Positions 1 to 14,300 of a stretch of 64,000 nucleotides of DNA are shown here, in pieces. Origin of the DNA: Nyssa sinensis (Eukaryota > Streptophyta > Magnoliopsida > Cornales > Nyssaceae); the NCBI GenBank assembly GCA_008638375.1, contig CM018043.1:55936947-56000946 (forward strand), in the 5' to 3' direction. Under the pieces are notes generated by a model. It ran no database searches and was not told the origin of the DNA. It saw only the letters and a program-made list of their open reading frames with translations. Positions within the stretch are counted from its first letter, which is position 1; every line of letters starts with the position of its first letter. The position numbers and the translations under genes are program-made.

Positions 1-1500
1 CGAAATTTTAATAATAATAGTACATTGATGATGTGTAGTAATAATCTACCTTAAGTGCTAAACCAAATATGTCAGGGAACTCAAGAAATGATTGACTAAG
101 GCTTGACTACAAATAAAAAAGATCAATATCATAAAAACATGCTCACAAGATCAAACTCAAAGAAGGCACTCACGCCCAATGAATCAAGTAAAGAATTTCT
201 TCTTCTTCTTATTTATTTATTTATTTATTTTTTTTATATATTGGGTGTTTGAGTGCTTTAAGATTGACTGATAAAAAAATAAAGCTCAAAATATTTAAGA
301 GATCAACTGAAATCAATCAACAAAATATTTTTTTAAAAGCATAATAATATTAGAAACTAAATTTTAAAAAATCAAGACTTTTGAGAAAGATAACACTCAA
401 CAAAACAAGCATTAAAGCTAAATTGTTGGATTCGACTAAGTTATTAATTTAGTTGACTATATTATGTTCATAAAATATGCCTATTTTGTTTCTGAAAAAT
501 TCAGTCGATTGGACCCAAAATTCAGTTGATTGAACATGTATTTTGTTTACAAGGTACTAATACAATATCAAATTTAGTCAACTAAATTGATAATTCAGTT
601 GATTGAATAACTCAAACACTTATGTTAACAAAATGATACTATAAGATTCAGTTGGCTGAACCTAAGACTTAATAAACTAAATAACTTTTTATAAAAGATC
701 AACCTTTACCCTCTAGACAAATCAGTCAAATCTTCTAGTAAACTAAATTGTAATTCCGTCAATTTTTGTTATAAAAGATTAATTTTTAGCACAAATATTT
801 AAGGATAGATTTGGTATTTTAAAATTTTATTAAAAAGTGTTTATTTTCTCACTAAATCATTCCACTTTCGAAGGGATTGGAGAAATACTCCATCTCTCTC
901 AAAATCTTTCAAATTTTTTTCCCTCTCATACTTAAACATCTAAATAAGATATTTATTTATTTATCCATCTCAATTTTTTTATTTTCTCTCCAAATCTATT
1001 AATCCAAACGAATTGTAAAAATTGAGCCTCTTTTTATTTTTTATTCTTGAGAAAAAAGAAATCATTATAGAAAAAAAAGAAAATGAATTATATCATAATG
1101 TAACAAAGCGATTTTTTACATTATTCATGTATTTTTTTTATTAATTTTTGTGATCCATGCATTATTATATTTATTTTTTAAATTTATATAATTTTTATTG
1201 ACGTCTTTTAATAAAAAAGTTTCTATAGACTCATTTTGGGTTAAATTATAAAATATTAAGCAGTAATAAATTTTTTAACACTTAAAATTTATATAATAGA
1301 AGATGTATTTTAAAGAGATGTCTTTGGGTATCTTTTCAAAAAATATTTCTGTTAAAAATTTGATTCAAAAGAATTTTTGAAAAAATATACGAGTGCAAGA
1401 ATTAATTATAAAAAGAGCTAAAGAATTACCTAAAAATAATTCAAAAATAAGAAAATAGATGATATGGATTGGGTCAGGATTTCAGATCGGAGCGGGTTCG
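1..1500. other. AT-rich DNA upstream of NERD1
   Basis: No gene is visible. Between about 425 and 660 a short motif close to TTCAGTTGATTGAA recurs several times with variants (for example near 502, 521, 596 and 647), as seen in decayed LTR or MITE sequence. The rest is poly-A/T-rich. From about 1465 the base composition becomes less AT-rich towards the NERD1 start, as expected for a promoter or 5' leader. Confidence 0.5.
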
Positions 1501-1504
1501 CACT

Positions 1505-1546
1505 ATGAGTACCCTAACCAATTACGCGGCTACGCCCAACCCGTGA
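1505..1546 (+). promoter_or_regulatory. Possible 13-codon uORF upstream of NERD1
   Basis: An ATG at 1505 opens a 13-codon frame ending in TGA at 1544-1546, 101 bases before the main start. It matters only if transcription begins upstream of it, which the sequence alone does not show. Confidence 0.3.
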
Positions 1547-1590
1547 CCAAAGTGTTACGGGCTTACATCTCTCACGAAGCTGATAGACTG

Positions 1591-1596
1591 ATGTGA
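1591..1596 (+). promoter_or_regulatory. Minimal AUG-stop uORF in the presumed NERD1 leader
   Basis: ATG is followed directly by TGA, 51 bases before the NERD1 ATG at 1648. It is close enough to the main start to lie in almost any plausible 5' leader. AUG-stop elements in plant leaders (such as AUGUAA in boron-transporter mRNAs) can stall ribosomes. Whether this one does is inference. Confidence 0.4.
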
Positions 1597-1647
1597 GTCC
1601 GCTGTCGATCAATCGATCAACGACGAAAGGGACGACGACAACGCAAG

Positions 1648-4600
1648 ATGAGGAAGCGCGATTTAGCTATTCTGATGCTCTCAGCTTTCGCAATTTTCTT
1701 CTCTCTTCAGGTCCGTATAATTATCTTCACACTATAGTAGTATATCATTTTGTACTGATAATCCTTCAATACTATATCGCCAAACATTAGATAAACCTCA
1801 GAAACCCTAGACATTTTGAGCTGCTATATTCAAATTCCATGACACCTCCTTTCATATTAGCCATCTTTCTTTTCATTTGTTCGGATGGAGTTAGCATTCA
1901 TGTGTTGTCAATTGAAGTTCTTCCCAGTAATTATCTCTACGTGAGGCTAATTGGCTGTCTGTGTGCATGTGCATACACGCATAATTCCAGCACAAAGGTG
2001 ATTTTTCCTTCAGGGAGGCTTGGTTCCATCTTTCTGATGAATACCCAGTTAAATATGAGGTTGGGCGTCTCCCACCTCCTATTGTAGCCGATCTTAACGG
2101 AGATGGAAAGAAAGAGATTCTTGTGGCCACTCCTGACGCTAAAATTCAGGTATTAAGTTCATTCTAATTTTCAGAATCTGCTGTTTGATTTTGTGTTGTT
2201 ATGAATTAAGTTTTCTCATTTCTGGCTTTGTTGTTAACGCCCAATGCTAAATAATTTTGTTCCCACAGTGGAATTTTGTCCTTATTGTTGTTTCAATCTT
2301 CTTTCTGCTCAGTTATTTTGTAGTGGATGAGATCGAGGATTTTTGATAAATGAATATTACTCTACATGTAGGACAGTTGCAACATAAGGTGTGGTATTGC
2401 TGAGTGAACATATAACTAGCATCCAAATCAATCATAAGTTTTGCCTCGTTTCAGAACTCATCAACATATGATATAGTAGAGTACCCCTTTCTTAAACTAG
2501 GACCTATATTTGCTTGGGAGTTGTTTGCATATATCAATTGTTGCTCAATTGCAGTGATGGAGAATATGGCAAGCACACTTGTATAATAGTTTAATTTCAT
2601 ATTTTTGATAAATTGGAGATTTATTGGAATTGGGGTTCATTCTTATTTCTTAGACAAGCTATGTAATTTCTTATAATTGCTCCAACACACTTCTTAGTTT
2701 CTAGTGAAAAATAACACCTCTTAACCTTGGGCATGATGTGTTTTGAAGGAGTGACTATTGGCCATCGTTAAAAACTCTTCTCTCTTTCTTAAGGGTTTGT
2801 CCCAATGTTACATGGTTTGTTATGCTATGTAGTACGGGAATGGGAGCGCAATACGTTACGTACTCTAAATGTGGTATGCCTATATATGTTGATTTGTTGA
2901 TTGGAGTTAATATTTTTATGTTAATTCTCTATTAAAAGAAAAATTAATGAAAAACTCAACTCAACAAAGTCTTATCGCTATTATTTGGGATTGGCTATAT
3001 GAATCCTATCTCACAATTTCTTTTCTATTTTAGGTTATTCTTTTCATTAAATTACACATTTTCATATATTTTTTTAACTACTTTTACTAAAGTTAATTTT
3101 GGCTACCCTCGCCTCCTAGCATGACCCCCAATATTAATTTACATCTTGCCATGTTAGCATTGAAAAGGTAAATTACACTTAATTGTTCGAATTGGAGAAG
3201 ATTCGGTGGGACTTCGTGTGAAAAGGAAAGGAAGGTGAAATGCAAATTCATTTGGTGAGTTGGGAGAAGATGAAATGTCCTATTGGAGAGGGTAGATTGG
3301 GGTTCAAAGATTTGTGGTTGTTTAATAAAGCTTTTTAGGCAATGGATGTGGAGGAATGCGATGAAAAATCGGGCTATGTGGAGGAACTTGATTGAAATGA
3401 GACAAGGAGATGAATGGCAGGGGTGGTTTTCAAGAGAAGTTAGGGAGACTTATGGTTGTGGTCTATGGAAAGCTATTCAACAAGGGCGGGATAAGTTTAG
3501 CAATTTGGTGAGTTTTGAAGTGGGGCAAGGCCAGAAGATTAGATTTTGGGAAGATTTGTGGTGTTGTGAGAGAAGGCTTAAAGATAGATTCCCTTCTTTG
3601 TATAGAATTGCTTCCAACAAGGAGGCCATGGTGGCAAACTACATGGATTGGAGAGGAGGTACAGTGGTGTGGAGCCCTTCCTTTCGAAGAAATTGTCTTG
3701 ACTGGGAAATGGGGGAGGTGGTGGATCTTATGCCAATGTTGAACCAATATATGATGAGGGAGGCTAGGGATGATACTATGATTTGGGAGGGAATAAGAAG
3801 GGCTTTATGGCAAAATCGTTTTATCATTTTTTGATGGGGAAGAAAGAAGAGATATTCTCATGGCACTTAATTTGGAAGTTTTTCACTCCAAAGAAAGTGG
3901 CATTTTTTTGTTGGGCTGCGGCTTGTAAAACTATTCTCACAACGGATAACTTGAAAATGAGGGACTTTCAGTTTTCTAGCTGTTACTATATGTGCAAAGA
4001 GGAGGAGGAAACGGTAGATCATCTTTTGGTGCATTGTGATGCAGCTTGGGATATGATTCTGACCCTTTTTGGATATAGATGGGTGATGCTAACATCTCTT
4101 AGAAAGGTCTTTTTGAGTTGGCGATTGTGTTGGATGAGAAAAATTAGAAGGTGTGGGTAAAAAATGGCTCCTCTTTGTCTTGCTTGGAGCATTTGGAAAG
4201 AAAGGAACCGGGGGGGCTTTTGAAGACAAGGAATCCCCTATGTGGGTTCTTAAGGATTCTTTTTGAGGCTTTGGTATTTTTGGTGTAAAGAGGAATATCC
4301 TATGCAATTGGATACTTTTATTACTTTTTTGGGGGATTTATGGCATTAACTTTTTGTAGCCCTCCCCTTTTTTGGTACAGAGATTAGCCCCCCTCAGGCT
4401 CCTTGTTTATAATATACCTTACTTTTATTTTTCAAAAAAAAAAAAGGGTTGGAGAAAGGAGTATCTAGACAATGCACTGGCAAGGAGGGATTTGGTGGCA
4501 TTAGCATAAACTTGATACAGAGAAACGAAATTACCAAATTCTTGGCATCCCAAGTATAGCATTCTACATTAATTAATTAATGCATGAAGTGTATTAGTTA

Positions 4601-7600
4601 AATTAGGGCAAAAATATCCTTAAAACTATAAATTTAGAGGATGGGGTTCCTCCCTTTGAAATAGTGTCAACAAATATCGCTAACTACTTATCTGATAGAA
4701 AAAATAATGCCAACTTGATAGACGGGGTGATTTAATAATAAACTATCAAATGTCAGGGGTGCAATTTAATGTGTGTTAACCCTTGTAAATAGGCTGTTGG
4801 AAGAGTAATCTCTACTCACTTTGGATAATTGGAAGGAGACGAGAGTTGGATAATTACACATAACGTAATATCGAGTGATTGATTTGGCATTTTTTGAAGA
4901 TATTTTTTGACATACAGGATGTAGAGTAAATAAACATGGCAAATACCTTTTTTCTTCTTCTAAAAAAATGTGAAAAAAAAAATGAAAAATGAGAAGTGAG
5001 AACTATTGTGGTTTTTTTCCTTGTCAGAAAGTAATAAACTTCTAACAGGTTTTAAAGTTCATGTATCACCAGTCCTCAGTGTTGTGAAATATGAGTTTTG
5101 ATCATTAAATTTGCAAGCACTGCACCCTTCTTTTTGAAAAGTTATGTGATATAAGCCTTTTGTTTTAGGCATAGACAATGGTATTGAAGCGCCTGCAACA
5201 ATGGTGTCATGTTGCACCTTGGCCTGTCATCCTCTTTTTTTTTTTTTTGGGGGGGGGGGGGGGTGGTGGTTGAGAAGGTTGTAGTTAGTTGGGCCAAGAC
5301 TCAAGAGGGAACTGTAGGGTCAACCAAGTCCATCATTTTCTGTCACAAACAATCAGATTGGTTTGAGCAGCCTTGTATAATACTGAAAAATGGAGACTCG
5401 TTTTTGAGTAAACTTTTTCAAAGAAAAATTCATAAAAGAACCATTTTTTAATTAAAGCATTATTTTTTAATGTTAATAAGAAGTTGACAAGTGACATATA
5501 AGAAACTTCAATACAGAAAATAAAAGCTTTAAAACCTAACAACATTTAACATTTTGCTGTAAACTTTGGCTCCATAATCCATGACTTCAAAGAAGAATAT
5601 ATGGGAATTATATTTACCTTTTCACTTGGTAATGAAATGAAGTAAAATAGTGCTTTCGCTAAACCACAGCTGCCATGACATCCCAAGGCTGTTGTTGGAG
5701 GCTAGTTGGGACTGAGCATATTGCTGGAAATTTTAACTGCATGCTCCAAGACTAACAAAAGCTTAGGTTTGAGTTATCTGTCAACAAATGCCTCTATATG
5801 GACAATATACCTATACATGGACAGGGAGTCATTATATATCAAAATAGAGGACAATTAGCCCCCTAAAAAGTTCAGGGCTATTAAGTGATTACATACACTT
5901 TCAGGGTGGGGGCATTTTAAACCCTCCTGTGGTGGGGGGTTTCCTCTAAAACCATCTCAATCCTGCCCCTATTTTTATTAAATTATCCCCAATCCTGTCT
6001 TAGTAGGGGCAGTGCAGGCAGGTTACCTGAAAATTTGTTTTTTTTGCTGTTTTAAAATATTGAACAACACATTTATTAAAAAGCAAAGAAAATTATACAA
6101 AAAGAGTGAGGATGAGTATTCCTTCATTCACAGGGAATATACACAACCCATATAAAAGAAATAAACTACTAACACCCCGCAGACTGAACACTAATGCCCC
6201 CTAATGGGGGGAAAATGCCCTCTAATCAAGATAGACATAGTAGTGCTTTGTTTAGCCAAAAAAGCGTCTCTTTAAACTTGAATTTTGGGGGTTGATTTTC
6301 ATCCCTAATTGACGTTTCTGGGTCGTATTCTTATTCATGAGTTCAATTTTTAACATTTCTTTTTCAAATGGGGTTGATTTCATTTGATTTTTCATGTTTT
6401 ATAGCAGATTTGTTGCTTGCTGTTGCATAGTCCTTCTGTAACATTATTACCCTATATTATCACTATTAGTTGTCATTTTCTCACCTATTGTCACCAACAA
6501 GCTCAAGTTTGGTTGGTACCTCCTTCACCTACCCAGATGGGAGGTTGAGAGTTTAAGTCGCCTTAAGGGGCAAAGTGAGTCGCCTTAAGGGGCAAAGTGA
6601 GTGTGTGTGATTTACCTATCAATTTTTCTTTTCCTCACCTCTTGTCAAGCATTTAGGTTTTGGAGCCCCATGTTAGGCGTGTGGATGAAGGATTCAGTGA
6701 AGCACGTGTCCTTGCAGAGGTGACCCTGTTGCCTGACAAGATCCGTGTTGCATCTGGGAGACGTGCAGTAGCCATGGCCACAGGAGTTGTTGACCGAACT
6801 TATAAACACGGGCAAGCACGGAAGCAGGTCCTAGTTGTTGTTACATCCGGTTGGTCTATAATGTGTTTTGATCACAACCTCAAAAAATTATGGGAGACGA
6901 ATTTGCAGGTGCGTGGGTGCTTTTCTATTATACCTTCCTTTCCATTGGATAATTTGTAACGTATGGTAATCTATTTTACAGATGAGTTAACTGACTTCTG
7001 ATAAATGTTCTTTTAGTTTCACTTATCCTCAATTGTTTTTGACAGGAGGATTTTCCACATAATGCTCACCATAGGGAGATAGCCATCTTAATAAGTAATT
7101 ACACCCTAAATCATGGAGATGCTGGATTGGTAATTGTTGGTGGAAGGATGGAAATGCAACCTCATGTATGTTTCTTGGTCTTTTATATGTAATGTATTAC
7201 TTTTTTTTTTCTTCTGTTGATAAGTAGATGTAAGGTATTTCTCTGTCCAGTTTCACCAGTTTGGGAGAGCTGTAGATTTGTGATAGTGTATAGCCCAAAG
7301 AGACCGACTGTACCCAATATATATATGGTGGGAACTACAAGCTCTTGCTTGACTAGTATCCTTGTGTTATGAGTTTGGGTAGATCCAGGTCTCAGGGACT
7401 TTACATCCTGTTGACCCAATGTTACTGGGAACACAGGTCGCTATGAATGGTGGAACGAGAGTGAAAATAGAAATGCACCAACTACACATACTATAAGTCT
7501 ATAAATGTGGTACAATGGGAGGTAGGCTTATATAGATGACATAAGTGAATATGGTGGGTAGGTCTAATGCAAGCTTTTTCTTCTTCTCACTTAAAGATGA

Positions 7601-8327
7601 GTGATGAGAATTAATATCATTAAAGTGCACAAGTTATTTATGTAGTTCAAGAAAATTATTATATTGGAAAGAAACATGTAAAAGTATTGAAATAAGCATA
7701 CCTATTTATGTTGATTTGTTGATTTGTATTGATCCTACCCTATTATTCTTCCCTTAGCAGGACCAATCAAAAAAAAAAAAAAAACTTCACTTAGCACGAA
7801 AAATAAGGAAAGAACTAAGAAGAAAATTTTCAGATAGTGAAATTTGGTGTTTTGGAATGAATTGTTTCAAAATGACCGTATTAAAATGAGTATCATTAAG
7901 GTATTAGCGTTCTCTGGTAATTATGGTTTAACCTAAGTAAACTAAGCTGCCATACCAGCATAAGTTGAATGGTATGGGATGGCCTTGGGATCCGTTCTAC
8001 CGGACCACACCCCAGTTAGGTCTAATAATGATTGTAAATCACTTTTTTGTTTTTGATAGATAATGATGGCGAATCACTTCTATTATTTTGTTTGATCTGT
8101 TCTGGACCCTATTGATGCCTTTTCTTATTACAGTTGTTTGGTTTAAAATATATATTATAAATATTTAAATTGGTTAGCAGTTTGGATTTGGGTTGTGCAA
8201 TTCCCTACCCATCCAGATTGATCATGCATGTAACTTACCTATATTGCCATTGAAGAATCACAAAAAATTGGAATCTGTTCTGGAGCCCATTGACACCTTT
8301 TCTTGTAGCTGTTTGCTGTTTGTTTGG

Positions 8328-8372
<45 letters not shown>

Positions 8373-11300
8373 ATAGCGCCTTGGATTTGGGTTGGGCAAT
8401 TCCTTACCCACCAATTGATCATGCATGAATCTTACCTATTGCCAATGAAGAATCACAAAAATTTGGATCTATACGGTAAAATTAAACCATGGAATGAGAG
8501 ACATGCTTTTAAATGTGCACTTGGTATTGACAACATTTAGAACCCCAATTGCTTTGATGACTCATTGGTGTCTTTTGAGAACTTGATATACTTTGTTGGC
8601 CTATTCTCTAACAGTTTAAGCTTTTGAAGTAATTTGTTATTTAACATGGTATCAGAGCCTTGGTTAAGAGAGTTCTTGGGTTCAAGACTGTCTATATTCA
8701 TTTATTCCCCATTTACATTTACACTATAGTCTGTTTTGCAGTTGTTTGTGGTTTCTTTACCTCTCCACGTGCGAATTCAGGGTCGCATGTGAGTGGGGAG
8801 TGTTGAGAGCTTATCTACATTGTTTGCCCATTCTCTTACTGTTTAAGCTTTTGGAGCAACTAGTAATCTAACAGTGTCAAATGCATGGACATCTCGTAGT
8901 AGACGGGTGCCCAAGTTTCAATTTGTACTAGTGTGCTAACATGTACATTTATCAATAAAGACATCATACCTTACAACTGGAAATTAGGTTGTCCAAGTCG
9001 TTGGAGTGTTACTGAAGTTTGTTTTTTTGCTTTGATTGCCTTTTCTAACAACTGTGGTTACAGTTAGAGGATGCTAGTGTGCAGTGGTAATGTCAAATAC
9101 GTATGGATGATTTTTAAATACATAGGTGGTCAAAAATGGTTTAGATGTTGCCTTAGAATTTTGGGGGTAGTCCAGTCCATTTTCCTATAAACTGATGTTA
9201 GATACCTCTGCACACCTGATTATTATATATGTTTGAAATTCTTTTGATGCACAAACTGCTTCAGACCATTGTATAGTCCTTGCCCTAGAGCGTCTTTATT
9301 CCACAAGTCAGTTATGCAACCTTCTTTCTGCAGTTGGCTGTTTTTGCAATTCCCTTGGGAATGCTTTACAAATGCTTGCGATGGTTTAGGGAGTCAAGTA
9401 GCTACTGTGGAATGAACTCCCTAGTTAACAGCGTTTTTGCCATGCTACTTAGGTCTAAACTTTTTGTTCCTACAAATAATAAGCTTTTCTTTTTCTTTTT
9501 CCCTGGTTTTAGTGGATATTGGAATTAAATTTTCTTTTAGTATATCAACTTACTGGGTTCTCATACTTTGTTTCTTTTCCAAGAGATGGGGTTATGATGC
9601 GTGAAATATGCTACTCGAAAATTTGCAATATCACTTCTCTCCCTGGTCATCTTACAATTTTTTTATTTAATTTGTCCCAGATGTACGCAGATCCTTTCGA
9701 AGAAATTGGAATGGCGGATAAAAATGCTGAGCAACATAGAAGAAGTGCTAACAAAGAGGAAGTAAGGACATTATGTGGGTTATGTAATGATTTTGTGGTT
9801 TTCCATTATGTTTGCCGAATGTTGTATTCATACTTTCACTCGTCTTATTATGCACTTCCATTTATCCATTACTAATGACTACCAAAACCTGAATTTGGTC
9901 ATTCAGATTTCCTGGTGTTTCTTTCTCTGGATTCCTTTTTCTTTTTCTTTCAGCAAATTTTAGGAGGTTGTTCCACCTTATGTCCTACATGGACACTTTA
10001 GTGCGGCCATGTTACTTCTCTCTTTTCTCAGTTGAATTTGGACCCATGAAATCGTATCAATGATCCCAAGAGGAAGTGTCAGTTAATGATTTTTAAGCCA
10101 CACTTACAACCATTGACTTTCCTGTGGGCAGGAGAGAGAGGGCATCTTTGTGTGTGTACTTGTTTCTTTTTTTTGGTGGTGGTTTTTTTTTTTTTTTTTG
10201 GGGGGGGGGGGGGGTGGTTGGGGCAAATTTGATGCTCTTTTTTGTATGTAACTCTTTGGGGGCTAGGTTCGAGGCATCAAAACGGTTGGGCTTGACTATG
10301 GAACTGCTGTATATATGTCATTGTTGGCATCAGTCCCTGCCAAGCTAGCAGTATCATAATGTGCAAGTTCCTCTCTAGGGAGACTAGCTTGACTTCACAT
10401 TTTTTCATTCCCTTTTTGGCTTTATACGTGTTTGATGTTTCTAATGATGAAAACATGTCACACTGAATAAGCTTTACGTGCTATAACTTTTTTAGTCTTG
10501 TTGGATATTACTGATCTACTTTTTGGTTGTTCAATTTTTTCTTTTTAAAAGTTAATCACACTGATATTTTAAAGTGTGAAGTTCATGTCAAAATGCTTTA
10601 ACTAAACCAATCATATCCATTATCCATTCTGGCAACATAAATTAGGAGCAACTGTTTGATGGAAAAACTGTCTTTTCTTCCTTTTCCACTAATAGCTATT
10701 CAATGAATATCCTTGGATGCATTAGCTATGTAATATCAATTATAACAAGTTCAATATCACGTTCTTTTTTTTTTTTTCGTTAGCAGCAGAATTCATGGTT
10801 TGCTATTCTGTATCCTATGTAGGCTTCTGAGAATTCTGGAACTGTGGATTTACGTCATTTTGCATTTTATGCTTTTGCCGGTCGAACTGGCACACTTCGA
10901 TGGACCAGGAAGAATGAGGTTAATCCTTCTCTGTATTTTAAGATTTTCAATCTCTGGAATTTCTTTGAATTCTCCCAAGGATTTTAGTATTGATTGATTA
11001 TCCTTGAAGAACTATCTCATTCTGATTTGTTACTAGTTCATCTTCATAGTTCATTCTTTTCAAAAGATAAGCCATCCATGTAAGTTACAATTTTAAGGCA
11101 ATTGACCATGTCATTGCTATAGATTCAGTTAATATACTAGCTGGATAATTACGAAATTATGCATCTATATTATGATTTTTTTATTATAATTTTTACAGCC
11201 ATTTGTTTTTATCTGAAAAGTTGCTATTATTCCATTTTCAAACTTAATATAGCCCATATCTCATGGGATGTTTTTGCTCTGAATTGTGATCTTGATCAGA

Positions 11301-14300
11301 ATTGTATAAAAGCTGGGCTAGTGGTTGAGAGATTTTTTCAAGCATTTCTTTTTATCATTTGTTTTGTATTCCTTAATGACCAAACAATTAAATCTCTTAT
11401 AATGGTAGCTATTCAGTTTCTGTATTGTTTTGCTACTCATTTTGATCATCACAATATTCTTCAGAAACTTATCTCAATGATTCTATTCCTGGACTCTGGT
11501 TTTATTTTTGGTATTATTATTGATGGTGGCTGTCCAGGAGCTGTAATTTGAACAGAAAATCTATGCTGGAACTTGTAATGAATTTGTACTCCTTTTTTCT
11601 TTATTGACAGTGATCGTTCAGGCACTGTAATTTGAACAGAAAATCTATGGAGGATCTTATAATTAATGCATAGCATGTAATTACAAATGTTACTTGTATA
11701 AGGCTTTTAACCGTCTTTATACTAACTTCATCAATTTGATGTTATAGAATATCCAAGTGCGTTCTTCAGATGCATCAGAGTTAATTCCGCAGCATAACTA
11801 CAAACTCGATGTTCATGCGTTGAACACCCGACATCCTGGAGAGGTATTCTGTGAAGCAATTTGAAAAATTATATGCTTTACGTGTTGTGGTTGCCAGATG
11901 CTGATCAATTTATGCATATTGCACAAACACCAATTTTTGAAACATGATGTCAAGATCATATCCCTTCATCTCTGATGACATCATAATTGCTTGATGTCTG
12001 ATGACTTTGCATTTGATTGGTTTGTGAATATTACATTTTCTGGAGGTCAAGAACTGAGGCTTTGGGCTCAACCATAGTTACCAGAAGATGAGTTTGCAGG
12101 CATGCTTTATAAGTTTCTATATGTACATGTGTCATAAACTTATATATATGCTGCATGCATGTGCATGTGCATTTTGTTTTCTGCTTAAATAAAATACTTC
12201 CTTTACATTTTATAGAGTTCAATATTGTTTGGATGGGACTGTGCTTTAAGTTTGGTGACATCTTTTCCAAAGATAAACTTACTGAGACATTTTATACTGT
12301 AGTTTGAATGCAGGGAATTTAGAGAATCAATCCTTGGAGTTATGCCTCATCACTGGGTAATTATAATTTGAATTGCTCTCTTCTTTTCCCTGATAATTCA
12401 ATTTTTGTTATTCACTTGGTGGCAACAGTGATTCACGCTGCAAGTACTTCTTGGCCAGGATAGGCGAGAAGACACTTTGTTAAAGCTGGCGCACTTTAGG
12501 CGGCACAAAAGGAAGACATTGAAGAGAATACCTGGGAAAACTACGAAGTACCCTTTCGACAAGCCCGACGAAAACCATCCTCCAGGAAAGGACTCAGCAC
12601 AAAAAATTTCTAATTTTATTGGAAAAGCTGCAAAGTATGCTGGTTCGGCAAAATCGAAGAAGGTGAGATTTGCCAACTGCTTCTATATTTGGCTATGTTT
12701 TGAAATCCTAAGTGTGTAATGCTACATTTCTTTTTCTGAAACTATTTTATATTATCCTATTCTTTCTTTAGAGTTCACAAAATATTATGCTAAATAAGAG
12801 ATGGGGATAATTACATTGACATCTGACAAGTATAGGAACTTTCCCTTTGATCTATGTTATTATACAAACCTCACCTCCCTTGTCAGAATTGTCGGGGAAA
12901 CGAGCATTAACGGAAAGCATTTTATTGATAATAACACTAACCTTCTTTGCAATATTAGAGATCATAGGAACTTTCTCTATGATCTCTGATATTGCACCGA
13001 CCTCCCTTGTTAGAATTGTCAAAAACGAGTGTTAACGGAATGCATTTTATGGATAATAACACTAACCTTCTCTGTGTAATTGATTACTGTGAACTTAATT
13101 GTGATTTAAATAGACAGGGGAGGTCAGTGTAATATATAATAATATTTTAGTCATTAAAAAAAACTAGTTGAATCCCAACACTATCAATGATGGATTTTGT
13201 ACGAAAGGGGGAATCTATATATTGTCAATAAAACAGAGGAAAGGTCAGTGTAATTTCAGAAAACACAAAGGAGGTCCGGTAATTATTAGATTACTTGAGG
13301 GAGGTTAGTGAAATTATCCTTAAAAGATTTCTCACAATGTTGCCAAGTGTTTGTTTTAAGGGGGAGATCTCTTGTGGAAGCAAAATATAGACCACTGCCT
13401 TGAAGGATGCTGGGTATGCATCCTTCTTGTTTTTTATTTCAATTTTTATTGAGTGGTGGAAAATACACCATGTCTTTGATTCAGACCAAATCAACTTTTC
13501 CTAGCTTGTGTTTAAGCTTGGTCTGTGGGTTGGACTTCATTCACTGCAGTTAATTTGTCTAACTTTGAAGGAATTTGATGAGTTTAATCCTTTCCTTCCA
13601 ATTTAATTATTTTGGCCTGAAGTTGAACTTTTGATCACTCACAAAAACTAAATATAGTGGTGGAAGTTTATGGAAAACATGTCACCGTAATTCAAATTTC
13701 CTTTTCTTTTTTCATAGTTTAAGATGCACGGATCATTTCTGTTGGCATATCTATAACCACTTTCCTCCTTTGGTGAGTTAATGTTGATGATTCCTTGTCA
13801 TAACCTTTCTTACTATGTTGATGCGGTCATTTTTGTAAGCATATCAATAACCCTTATCCTCCTTTGGTTATGTTGATGTCATTGTTATAACCTCTCTTAC
13901 TTTGTTGATGCAGCCATTGCATTATATTCCTACCATAACAAATTACACTCAGCTTTGGTGGGTTCCTAATGTTGTTGTGGCTCATCAGAAGGAAGGGATA
14001 GAAGCTGTTCATTTGGCATCTGGTCGCACTATATGTAAGGTAAGTAATTAAACCTTCATACCTTTTGTTAACTTAGTTTCATGTAGTAGAATATAAGATC
14101 ATCTCCAAGGGACCCTTCAATTAGAGTAGCAAAGTTATTTTGCTGTGCCACATTCGATAAATAAGTCTCCAATAGACAGAGCAAGTAGAGGAAGCAAATT
14201 TAGTTCATCCTTCATACACGGCACCATTGCCGTAGCAAGTCATTTTATTCAATTAAATCATATTTGAAAAATTACATTGCACCCCTTCTCGTTTATTTGT

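Noticed and set aside
8193..8540. 115-codon frame with YIYIYI run
   Set aside because: Created by the 180-200-bp direct repeat and the TA microsatellite in NERD1 intron 4.
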